NCBI GenBank assembly: GCA_022827195.1
Contig: JAJDTL010000006.1
Span: 34,324-98,323, forward strand
Direction: 5' to 3'
Source of the DNA: Caldilineaceae bacterium
Lineage (GTDB): Bacteria; Chloroflexota; Anaerolineae; Caldilineales; Caldilineaceae
Length of the DNA: 64,000 bases
The notes under the pieces are model-generated. The model was not told the origin of the DNA. It did not search any database and was given only the letters and a program-made list of their open reading frames with translations. Shown here piece by piece: positions 56,439 to 63,306 of this stretch (the first letter of the stretch is position 1; each line of letters begins with the position of its first letter). The position numbers were made by a program, and so were the translations under genes.

Positions 56439-57413
56439 GTGGCCCAGAACGCTCCCGGAAGACACTACAGAGAAGGCATGTCGATCAAGAAGTTGCTCAA
56501 AAAGTTCCCGACCGACAAAGCGGCGGAAAAGTGGTTTATCAAAAATCGCTGGCCTGACGGTGTCCGGTGCCCGCACTGTGGCGGCGACAACATCAAAGAG
56601 AATGCTTCGCATCCAACTATGCCATTTCGCTGCAACGATTGCAACAAACTGTTTTCGGTCAAGACCAACTCGGTCATGCACAGTTCAAAACTCGGCTATC
56701 AGGATTGGGCAATCGCCATCTACTTGGTGACGACCGGCATCAAGGGTGTCTCCAGCATGAAACTGCATCGAGATCTGGACATCACGCAAAAGTCTGCTTG
56801 GCACATGCTGAATCGCATTCGCGAATCCTACAGCGAAGTCGCCACTATGTTTGATGGCGAGGTAGAGGTAGACGAAGCCTATTTTGGCGGCAAAGAAGGA
56901 AACAAGCACGCCAAAGACAAACTGAACGCAGGGCGCGGCGTTGTCGGCAAGACGGCGGTAGTGGGCATGAAGGACAGAGACACCAATCAGGTGCGGGCGG
57001 AAGTGGTAGAGGCGACCGACAAGGAGACGCTACAGGGCTTTGTTGTGGACAACACAACGTCAGACACAACCGTCTACACAGACGAAGCCAGGGCGTACTC
57101 AGGGCTTCCCAGAGAGCATCAGGCGGTTGGGCATGGTGTGGGTGAATTCGTGCGAGAACAGGCGCATACGAACGGGATGGAGAGCTTCTGGTCCATGATG
57201 AAGCGTGGCTACACGGGAACCTATCACCACATGTCTCCCAAACACCTGCATCGCTATGTTGACGAGTTCGCTGGTCGACACAATGATCGTCCGGTCGACA
57301 CGATCGAGCAGATGGGCAATATGGTTCAGGGAATGGAGGGAAAGCGGCTGCGCTACTGCGATCTGATCGCCGGCGGTCCGGCGTACCCGCCGCTTGATGG
57401 CATGCGGCTTTAG
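56439..57413 (+). CDS. IS1595-family (ISXO2-like) transposase
   Basis: The 324-residue protein begins at GTG 56,439, 5 bases after AGGAGAG; the longer frame from 56,415 would start at the transcription start. An N-terminal zinc ribbon (C44-P-H-C47, C65-N-D-C68) is followed by the DDE domain: EVEVDEAYFGGKEGNKH, VYTDEARAY, and HTNGMESFWSMMKRGY with the final Glu/Asn, then HHMSPKHLHRYVDEFAGRHN. All catalytic positions look intact. Confidence 0.95.
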   Translation: MAQNAPGRHYREGMSIKKLLKKFPTDKAAEKWFIKNRWPDGVRCPHCGGDNIKENASHPTMPFRCNDCNKLFSVKTNSVMHSSKLGYQDWAIAIYLVTTGIKGVSSMKLHRDLDITQKSAWHMLNRIRESYSEVATMFDGEVEVDEAYFGGKEGNKHAKDKLNAGRGVVGKTAVVGMKDRDTNQVRAEVVEATDKETLQGFVVDNTTSDTTVYTDEARAYSGLPREHQAVGHGVGEFVREQAHTNGMESFWSMMKRGYTGTYHHMSPKHLHRYVDEFAGRHNDRPVDTIEQMGNMVQGMEGKRLRYCDLIAGGPAYPPLDGMRL

Positions 57414-58012
57414 CGAAAGAGGCTTGATTCTTGATGAGCGGATGGGGGGTTGTACGAAACATCGAAGTTGGCGACTTCACACCAACTGACGGCATTGAAC
57501 TGAGCGGTTCGGTTGGGAACCATTCAGTTTGTAAGGGTCACAAAGAAGAACATCATCGAGATGCGCTACATTGCAAAACCTACAAGGCGTTAAAGCCGAC
57601 GGGACTGAGCCAAGGACACGCCCCTCATCCTAATTGGTCAGCTCTTTCCCCGTCGGCACATCAGAATCGTGACTACATCGGCTAATTCAGCAAGTAGAAG
57701 TGCAAGCATCCAGAGCGTCAGCACGACCTCCTTTTTGTACAAACAAAGGCTGATGATCCGTCGCCAACTTCTTACCATGCAGATTAGCCGAAATAGTATC
57801 TAAGCGCAAGAGTGAAGATGCAAAAAGTGGACGGGGTTCCGTGAGGTTGCGACCCGATCAAGATCGGTGGTAAGGTGTCGTCACCACAGTGAACAAGATG
57901 TTTGTAATCGTGACAATAGATGGTTGGGCGCATTGCGCCCTCTTGCTGATTGCAAGATCATTGTTCGCTGTGGTGGCAACCAATCATCTTAGTCACCAAG
58001 AGGGCACCTCTC
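57414..58012. other. Intra-transposon spacer
   Basis: About 600 bases without a normal-sized gene. A minus-strand 28-codon frame with a strong ribosome site (57,724-57,638) is the only candidate. The last 60 bases form the leader of the secreted protein. Confidence 0.45.
57638..57724 (-). CDS. Possible tiny hydrophobic peptide
   Basis: A 28-codon frame starts at GTG 57,724 right after AAAAAGGAGGTC on the minus strand. It encodes LTLWMLALLLAELADVVTIL followed by the basic end CRRGKS. It resembles small membrane toxins in size and layout. The start-to-ribosome-site spacing is tight. Confidence 0.3.
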   Translation of the reverse strand: MLTLWMLALLLAELADVVTILMCRRGKS

Positions 58013-58666
58013 ATGCGACCCAAGCACAAGATTGTTGCTATTGGAATACTTCTTGTTCTGCTTACTGTGCTGTGTGTTCCGCAATTGCAGGCACAAGAAG
58101 AAGGGCAGGAAATGACCCTGCAAGAGTTCGTGGATCATGTTGTGGGGTTGGTGCAAAACATGCAAAGCCTTGTTGAGAAAATTGCGGAGGCGGCGGCGAA
58201 AAAAAGCGAGGTGCGTGCGCTCGAAACCCGCGTTGCGGCGTTGGAAACAGTAATGCCGTGGCCTACCGCGACACCGACAACGACGCCAACACCGACTCCG
58301 TTCCCAGACGAATCTCGCAATTTTGCCCATCAGTTAGCGGTGGCCGATCATGCCAAACCATGGGGTGACTTTTTCGATCTGGATGAAGATGAGCAAGAGA
58401 GAAGAATCACCATCTATCAGGACTACTTTGTAAAAACCGCTGCTGTGTGTGGTCTTGACTTTGCCAAAACTTTTGCGCTTCTCCAGAAATATGCTGAACC
58501 CATTGACTCGTACAGTCCACCTCATAAAGAGGTATGGCTGCAAAATATAGGAATGGGTGGTGCTGGGTGGAGATATGACTTCATTTCGCGAATCGCGACA
58601 AACACCATCATACAAGGCTGGATTCGAGATGATGGTTGTGACGATTATCTGGACTGGTATACATGA
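58013..58666 (+). CDS. Transposon passenger: secreted coiled-coil protein
   Basis: The 217-residue protein starts at ATG 58,013 with a signal peptide (KIVAIGILLVLLTVLCVPQLQAQ), a coiled coil (about 30-82, with LVEKIAEAAAKKSEVRALETRVAALE), a Thr/Pro linker (PTATPTTTPTPTPFP) and a C-terminal domain of about 115 residues with DFFDLDEDEQERRITIYQDYF and WIRDDGCDDYLDWYT. I recognise no family. Export from a transposon-borne gene is unusual. Confidence 0.6.
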   Translation: MRPKHKIVAIGILLVLLTVLCVPQLQAQEEGQEMTLQEFVDHVVGLVQNMQSLVEKIAEAAAKKSEVRALETRVAALETVMPWPTATPTTTPTPTPFPDESRNFAHQLAVADHAKPWGDFFDLDEDEQERRITIYQDYFVKTAAVCGLDFAKTFALLQKYAEPIDSYSPPHKEVWLQNIGMGGAGWRYDFISRIATNTIIQGWIRDDGCDDYLDWYT

Positions 58667-58745
58667 GGATGGTTGTCCAAGCGGGAAAGAATAGATGGAG
58701 AGGGCGCAAGCCCTCTCCAATTCAGAACAAGAGGGAGCGAAAGTG

Positions 58746-59096
58746 ATGGAAACCGAAAAGACTCTAACTGTCGGAGGGTTGACGATTGAAATAGATCGTA
58801 ACCAAAAGCGCCTCAACAAACGCAAATGTGACGCACAACACATGGTAAAGACGTTAAGGGTTTTGGCTGACTGCTTTGATGAGCAGATAGAAAATGCTTA
58901 CATCACAGAAATCGAGGGGGATAAGTTTGATTGCAGGCACCCTGACGTTTCGTATCATGGCTATCAGGTTAAGAAGAAAGAAGATTATCTGACCTTTCCC
59001 ACGGGCATAATGGAGATCGCAACTGACATTCGTGATCTCGAAAAAAAACTTTCTGACTCCAACAAGCGTTTACGAGCAGAACTGGACTGTGACTGA
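58746..59096 (+). CDS. Transposon passenger: small coiled-coil protein
   Basis: The 116-residue charged protein starts at ATG 58,746 (GAGGGAG upstream). It contains LTIEIDRNQKRLNKRKCDAQ, a central FDCRHPDVSYHGYQVKKKED segment and a C-terminal coil (DIRDLEKKLSDSNKRLRAEL). Its stop lies 36 bases before the methyltransferase gene. It may be an accessory of the methyltransferase-nuclease, by position only. Confidence 0.55.
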   Translation: METEKTLTVGGLTIEIDRNQKRLNKRKCDAQHMVKTLRVLADCFDEQIENAYITEIEGDKFDCRHPDVSYHGYQVKKKEDYLTFPTGIMEIATDIRDLEKKLSDSNKRLRAELDCD

Positions 59097-59132
59097 GTAC
59101 AATGTGGCAATCATAAGTTGTGGAGTTGACAA

Positions 59133-60626
59133 GTGGGTACACCGAACTGGCTGAACCGGACCCTGTTTCACGGAGACAACCTTGACTTTATGCGCGCCAT
59201 GAATAGTGAAAGCGTGCACCTAGTAGCGACCGACCCTCCTTTCAAAAAGGACAAGGATTTTCACGCCACGCCCGACAGCTTGGCAAAAGGTGCATCTTTT
59301 CAAGATAGATGGTCGTGGGAACGTGATGTGCATGAAGAGTGGGTAGATCAGATCACAGATGATTTCCCCCAGGTAATGAACGTGGTCAATGGTAGTCGGG
59401 CTTCATACGGAAACGACATGGGTGCCTTCCTGTGTTTTATGGCTGTCCGCCTTTTGGAAATGCACCGCATATTGAGACCAGACGGAAGTCTTTATCTCCA
59501 TTGCGACTACACCGCCAGCCACTACTTGAAGGAGTTATTGGACGCTATATTCAAGCCGAAGAACTTCCAAAATGAAATTGTATGGCAACGAACTACGGCT
59601 CATAGTGACTCAAAGAGGTATGGGGCAAATGTAGACAAAATTCTGTTCTATACTAAAGACAAAAAGAAGTGGACATGGAACGTTCAATATCAGCCATACA
59701 CGGAAGAATACATGGAGCGTTTTAATCGTCACGACCCTGATGGCAGGGCTTGGCAAGACGATAATTTGACGGCATATGGATTGTCTGGCGGTGGATACGA
59801 GTATGAGTACAAGGGGAAGATGTCTCTGTGGCGTTGTCCACTAGAAACGATGGAGAAATTGGATTCAGAAAACAGACTGCATTTTACGAGCAAGGGCGGC
59901 ATTAGGTTAAAACGATACCTAGACGAATCTGAGGGGAGACCTTCACAGTCTCTTTGGGAAGATATAAGCCCATTGAATTCTCAGGCTAAAGAACGTACAG
60001 GGTATCCCACCCAAAAACCCTTAGAACTGTATGAGCGAATCATTAAATCATCCAGCAACGAAAACGACGTTGTGCTTGATCCTTTTGCTGGTTGCGCTAC
60101 AACCTGTATTGCGGCGGAACGTCTAAGCCGTCAGTGGGTTGGCATTGACATATGGGACAAGGCTGAGGGTGTTGTGTTGGAGAGGATGGAGCACGAGGGT
60201 CTTGTGGAAGCATCAGGGTTGTTAAACTTCGATAGGCCGCGACAAGGCTTGTTGCTCTATAAAGACTTGCATTTTACGTCTGAACTGCCTCTCCGCACAG
60301 ATGATGGCGGGTTTGCAGCACCACCACTCAAAACCATCAAGAAAACACGGTTGGATGAGCCGCCTGGACCAAGGATAAGCCGTGAACGAATGTATGAGAT
60401 TCTCCTTGAAGAACATGGGTCTCGATGTGAAGGCTGTGACCGCGAATTCGATGACCCACGATATTTAGAACTTGACCACAACACGCCTCGTTCTGACGGC
60501 GGCATAAATCACATCTCTAACCGCATTCTTTTGTGTAGCCCATGCAACCGCCTAAAGAGCAATACGTTTACTCTGTCTGGTTTGCGTCGAGAAAATAAAA
60601 AGCGTGGCTACATGGTCAACTCGTGA
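59133..60626 (+). CDS. Transposon passenger: DNA methyltransferase fused to HNH endonuclease
   Basis: The 497-residue protein has a beta-class N6-adenine/N4-cytosine methyltransferase (1-350) with catalytic motif DPPF (34-37) preceding the cofactor motif DPFAG (316-320, followed by CATTCIAAERLSRQWVGID). The C-terminal HNH domain (about 425-475) has C432/C435, LELDH (445-449), TPRSDGG and C468/C471. One protein could therefore modify and cut DNA, as in type IIG-like or phage-exclusion enzymes; the specificity is unknown. It begins with GTG. Confidence 0.9.
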   Translation: MGTPNWLNRTLFHGDNLDFMRAMNSESVHLVATDPPFKKDKDFHATPDSLAKGASFQDRWSWERDVHEEWVDQITDDFPQVMNVVNGSRASYGNDMGAFLCFMAVRLLEMHRILRPDGSLYLHCDYTASHYLKELLDAIFKPKNFQNEIVWQRTTAHSDSKRYGANVDKILFYTKDKKKWTWNVQYQPYTEEYMERFNRHDPDGRAWQDDNLTAYGLSGGGYEYEYKGKMSLWRCPLETMEKLDSENRLHFTSKGGIRLKRYLDESEGRPSQSLWEDISPLNSQAKERTGYPTQKPLELYERIIKSSSNENDVVLDPFAGCATTCIAAERLSRQWVGIDIWDKAEGVVLERMEHEGLVEASGLLNFDRPRQGLLLYKDLHFTSELPLRTDDGGFAAPPLKTIKKTRLDEPPGPRISRERMYEILLEEHGSRCEGCDREFDDPRYLELDHNTPRSDGGINHISNRILLCSPCNRLKSNTFTLSGLRRENKKRGYMVNS

Positions 60627-60654
60627 AACTTCACTCCGAAAGCAAGGTGACAGC

Positions 60655-60840
60655 ATGGGCGGCAAAAGCACAGCCAAGCCAAGTCAGATGGGGCAGGCAG
60701 AAAGACAGTCGGACAACACGTCAACCACTAACCCAAAAAGACGCCGTGGACGACCAGAGAAACCGCTAAAAATTGACGACACGCCAGAGAATGTCGCTCG
60801 CGCCCTGTTTGGATTGCCGCCAGTCAGGAAGAGTGCCTGA
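60655..60840 (+). CDS. Transposon passenger: RGRP...DDTP small basic protein
   Basis: The 61-residue protein starts at ATG 60,655 (AAGGTG upstream). The N-terminus is polar (GGKSTAKPSQMGQAERQSDN). The core RRRGRPEKPLKIDDTPENVARALFGLPP matches the cassette proteins at 44,312 and 45,776 and the remnant at 38,219. It follows the methyltransferase stop by 28 bases and ends 20 bases from the right repeat. Confidence 0.7.
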   Translation: MGGKSTAKPSQMGQAERQSDNTSTTNPKRRRGRPEKPLKIDDTPENVARALFGLPPVRKSA

Positions 60841-60860
60841 CGAATGGGACGCGCTTCCCA

Positions 60861-60895
60861 TCAACACCAAGATCGTACTTTGGTATATAATCCCC
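60861..60895 (-). repeat. Right terminal inverted repeat (35 bp)
   Basis: Exact complement of 56,345-56,379. Confidence 0.95.
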
Positions 60896-60903
60896 TTTCT
60901 AAT
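60896..60903. repeat. Right target-site duplication TTTCTAAT
   Basis: Identical to 56,337-56,344; it lies 12 bases beyond the hicA-like stop. Confidence 0.93.
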
Positions 60904-60914
60904 CTTGCCTGGAG

Positions 60915-61154
60915 TCATTCAAAGAGATGCCTGGGTAACTTCGATTGCCTGATGATCGAAGAAAGCGTCCCAACGCATAACTCTCGGTGGTCGCGCGCTA
61001 CGACGGTGACCGGCTTCCTACGCCCAGCGGAACTGACCGAGTCACGCCGCATAAGAATGTGACGGCCGCTTTGCCTTACCTCGTAGAAGCCGTGACGCCT
61101 GGGGATGCCACACGCCTGTTGTCCCGACAGCGCTCTGAGTCTAGGCAAATTCAA
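60915..61154 (-). CDS. HicA-like toxin
   Basis: The 79-residue protein matches the HicA pattern: RHGFYEVRQSGRHILMRRD with the catalytic His, PVTVVARDHRELCVGTLSSIIRQSKL. The N-terminal helix is poorly conserved (SGQQACGIPR). It overlaps the upstream hicB-like gene by 14 bases. The first HicA of the window (42,099) is clearly distinct. Confidence 0.7.
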   Translation of the reverse strand: MNLPRLRALSGQQACGIPRRHGFYEVRQSGRHILMRRDSVSSAGRRKPVTVVARDHRELCVGTLSSIIRQSKLPRHLFE

Positions 61155-61362
61155 CCTCTAGCGAGGCGACCTGCGCGCCCTCCTGTAGACGGCTCTGAAT
61201 CTCTTCGTCCGAAGCCTCTTCGATCAAAAGTCCTACAGCTTCGTTAAGGTTACTTAGCGCCTCCTCTTCTGTTGCTCCTTGACTTGCGATGTCTAACTCA
61301 ATGCAAAGGGAGACAAACATACTGCCCTCCTGCTCAGTAACCGCCGTGAGCTTTCTTGTCAT
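61141..61362 (-). CDS. HicB-like antitoxin
   Basis: The 73-residue protein TRKLTAVTEQEGSMFVSLC..., with ELDIASQGATEEEALSNLNEAVGLLIEEA, is a minimal HicB fold without a DNA-binding tail. AGGAGGA-type sequence precedes the ATG on the minus strand. Confidence 0.8.
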   Translation of the reverse strand: MTRKLTAVTEQEGSMFVSLCIELDIASQGATEEEALSNLNEAVGLLIEEASDEEIQSRLQEGAQVASLEVEFA

Positions 61363-61810
61363 ACATGGTCTCCTTCCTCCTGCGGACTGGAATCGAGGAA
61401 CAGATCACAAAACGCGCAATCGCGGCAGCAGTGACGAACTGCTGCCGCGATCGTAGAACGAGATCTGCGATCTGTCAAGGCTTCCCGGTTCTCTATACAA
61501 TGAACCAAGAAGCCATGCCCCGAATGTTACTTACCCAAATGATCCCCATATCGTGTCTGATCACCTGTACACGCCCCGTTCGAAAAGGGTAAATTGGGCG
61601 CCGGGCGGCCTGCCGTCAGCCGAACTGCAGCGATATGGACAAGAGCGACGCCCCTGCGCCGGCCGCCGCCGGCCGACCGCTTCCCCTCGCCCGTCCCCAA
61701 AATGGAACATTCCGCGATAGCGAGGCGTCATAGGTAGTATGCGCATCTCGTGTAAGCGGATCGACCCAGTTAGCATCGGTTCAGGTCACATTCAAAGGAG
61801 AAGTCCTGCC
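61363..61810. other. 448-base region between hicB-like gene and secreted-protein gene
   Basis: No gene is supported. It holds a perfect 14-bp hairpin at 61,419 and a G+C-rich segment at 61,595-61,700. Confidence 0.45.
61419..61451. promoter_or_regulatory. Perfect 14-bp hairpin upstream of the HicBA-like pair
   Basis: ATCGCGGCAGCAGT pairs fully with its complement across loop GACGA. It lies about 57 bases upstream of the hicB-like start, has no T tract, and could be an operator or a terminator for transcripts from the right. Confidence 0.45.
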
Positions 61811-62509
61811 ATGAGACGACCATCACGTATGAAGTTCCTCCTCCCCATCGCGCTGTCGCTGGCCGTCCTGCTGACGATCGCCCTGATGGGGACCGCCCTG
61901 GCCAACCCGCCGGACGGGCACGGCGGCCCCGGCAACAACGGGCCGAACAACCAGGCGCCGGTCAACAACGGGCCCAATAACGGGCACGGCGGCCCCGGCA
62001 ACAGCGGCCCGGGCAACCAGCAGCCGGTCAACAACGGACCGAATGGCGGCTCCGGCGGTCCGGGCAACAACGGCCCGGGCAACATGCAGGCGCCGACCCC
62101 AACCCCGGTGCCGACCGCAGCGCCGACCCCGGCCCCGGCGGCAGCCCATCCTGACGCCCCGACCACGCCTTCCGGAGACTGCATCGTCTCCCACGCCGCC
62201 ACCCCGGCGCAGCTCTGCCCCGTAGGCGGCGGCCTGCAGTACTACTTCATCGGCGCCGACGGCAGCTCCAGCATCGGACCCTACCTCGCCCCCTTCAGCG
62301 AGCTGGCTACGCTCTATACGGCAGGTGCCAGCGTGCTGCTCTACAACGGCATCAATCCCCTGACCAGCAAGTCGGTCCAGGTCCACTACCTGCCGTCCGA
62401 CACCAAGATCCGGGTCAGCACCTACTACCCGGATACGCAGTACGACACCAACAAGCCCTATAACTTCACCGTGGACGGCAGCAACTCGGTGACCCACGAG
62501 GCCTGGTAG
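61811..62509 (+). CDS. Secreted Gly/Asn/Pro-rich protein with novel C-terminal domain (paralogue 2)
   Basis: The 232-residue protein has a signal peptide (FLLPIALSLAVLLTIALMGTALA), a repetitive linker of NNGPN-type and GGPGN-type units (about 32-95), a Pro/Thr stretch, and the C-terminal domain SHAATPAQL, LQYYFIGADGS, NPLTSKSVQVHYLP, KIRVSTYYPDTQYDTNKPY, ending HEAW. The Cys pair (DCIVSHAATPAQLC) is absent from the paralogue at 46,483. AAAGGAG precedes the ATG by 10 bases. Confidence 0.75.
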   Translation: MRRPSRMKFLLPIALSLAVLLTIALMGTALANPPDGHGGPGNNGPNNQAPVNNGPNNGHGGPGNSGPGNQQPVNNGPNGGSGGPGNNGPGNMQAPTPTPVPTAAPTPAPAAAHPDAPTTPSGDCIVSHAATPAQLCPVGGGLQYYFIGADGSSSIGPYLAPFSELATLYTAGASVLLYNGINPLTSKSVQVHYLPSDTKIRVSTYYPDTQYDTNKPYNFTVDGSNSVTHEAW

Positions 62510-62553
62510 AGAAGGCCCAGAACACTCTTCTACACGAGAGGAAGTCGCAGCAA

Positions 62554-62597
62554 GCAGGTGCGTCAGGGGCAAACGCCTCTGGCGCACCTGCCTTTTT
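62554..62597 (+). terminator. Terminator of the secreted-protein gene
   Basis: GCAGGTGCGTCAGGGGC pairs with GCCTCTGGCGCACCTGC across loop AAAC and is followed by CTTTTT. Confidence 0.88.
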
Positions 62598-62640
62598 GCG
62601 GCCTGGCGCCATGCGCAGCCGCCGCTCCTTATCGACAACT

Positions 62641-62666
62641 GTAGGGGGCGCCCCTCGTGGGCGCCC
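62641..62666. repeat. GTAGGGGC hairpin repeat, copy 3
   Basis: GTAGG then GGGCGCCC, loop CTCGT and GGGCGCCC. Confidence 0.75.
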
Positions 62667-62689
62667 TTCGTGGGAGATATCGACAGTTG

Positions 62690-62714
62690 GTAGGGGCGCC
62701 CCTTGTGGGCGCCC
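62690..62714. repeat. GTAGGGGC hairpin repeat, copy 4
   Basis: GTAG then GGGCGCCC, loop CTTGT and GGGCGCCC; the following ~45 bases are also shared with copy 5. Confidence 0.8.
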
Positions 62715-62890
62715 TCTTTGGTCTGTTTTGCCGCCCGGACTGTGATGCGGCTGCCCTCCCCGCGCCCGATGTTGACGAACAGGCTCCACAACTGTTGAAT
62801 GACCACCGTGCGGCCTGCCGTCCCGCATCCGGGCCGGCCGCACGCCTGCCGATGTTCGGACCGGTCTCCGCTCTTGACGAATGACAACTG

Positions 62891-62915
62891 GTAGGGGCGC
62901 CCCTTGTGGGCGCCC
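62891..62915. repeat. GTAGGGGC hairpin repeat, copy 5
   Basis: Identical to copy 4 over 25 bases and similar for about 45 bases downstream (GCCCGGACTATGATGCG). Confidence 0.8.
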
Positions 62916-63086
62916 TCTGTGGGCTATTTCGGCGCCCGGACTATGATGCGACTGCTCTGAATTCCCCGGGGCTTATGTATTTAACTTCACACTTTTCGCT
63001 TGACGTGACGTGACGAACGCATAAGCCCTTTCGCTTCATGGGGCTGGCCTTCTTTATTCAAGTAGTTTTACATAAAGGAGGTCGCC

Positions 63087-63284
63087 ATGAGCGACGAACG
63101 AAACGATCAGAGGAACGAAGAGACGAACGAGGCTGGCGGGCGCGCGAGCGAACGACTCGACCCGATTGAAGTGCTGCGCGCGCTCGTGGCGTTGCAGGAC
63201 AGCTGGTTGCTAAATGCTGAGATTGTCGATAACGGCATCTTCAACCGTGGAACAGTCCCAAAGTTGCGTCAACCTCCGTCTTGA
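63087..63284 (+). CDS. Small polar protein, probably truncated at its 3' end
   Basis: Up to 65 residues: a highly polar start (SDERNDQRNEETNEAGGRASER) then LDPIEVLRALVALQDSWLLNAEIVDNG. An AAAGGAGG site lies 5 bases before the ATG, so the gene start is real. The end, next to the transposase remnant, loses coding character (RGTVPKLRQPPS), suggesting interruption by the insertion element. No family recognised. Confidence 0.45.
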   Translation: MSDERNDQRNEETNEAGGRASERLDPIEVLRALVALQDSWLLNAEIVDNGIFNRGTVPKLRQPPS

Positions 63285-63306
63285 ACTCTTTGAGTGCGAG
63301 TAACGA

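Larger units (their letters stand above)
56345..60895. mobile_element. Complete IS1595-family transposon with passenger genes (4,551 bp)
   Basis: Perfect 35-base terminal inverted repeats (56,345-56,379 and 60,861-60,895) begin GGGGATTATATACC and end CTTGGTGTTGA. They are flanked by the 8-base duplication TTTCTAAT. The element encodes an IS1595-type transposase at the left end, then a possible tiny membrane peptide, a secreted coiled-coil protein, a cytoplasmic coiled-coil protein, a DNA methyltransferase-HNH fusion and an RGRP...DDTP protein ending 20 bases from the right repeat. Perfect repeats and intact genes suggest recent insertion. An 8-base duplication and GGG start agree with IS1595. 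Confidence 0.93.
62510..63086. other. 577-base region with terminator and hairpin repeats
   Basis: It holds the terminator of the secreted-protein gene and three GTAGGGGC hairpins; no gene. Confidence 0.5.

Noticed and set aside
57431..57685. 84-codon plus-strand frame inside the transposon
   Set aside because: No ribosome site and random-looking composition; the minus-strand 28-codon frame in the same place has the better start signal.
63285..63306. GTAACGAC as the left end of the IS66 element
   Set aside because: It begins only seven bases before the transposase stop, too close for normal IS66 ends, and the other end is outside the window for comparison.
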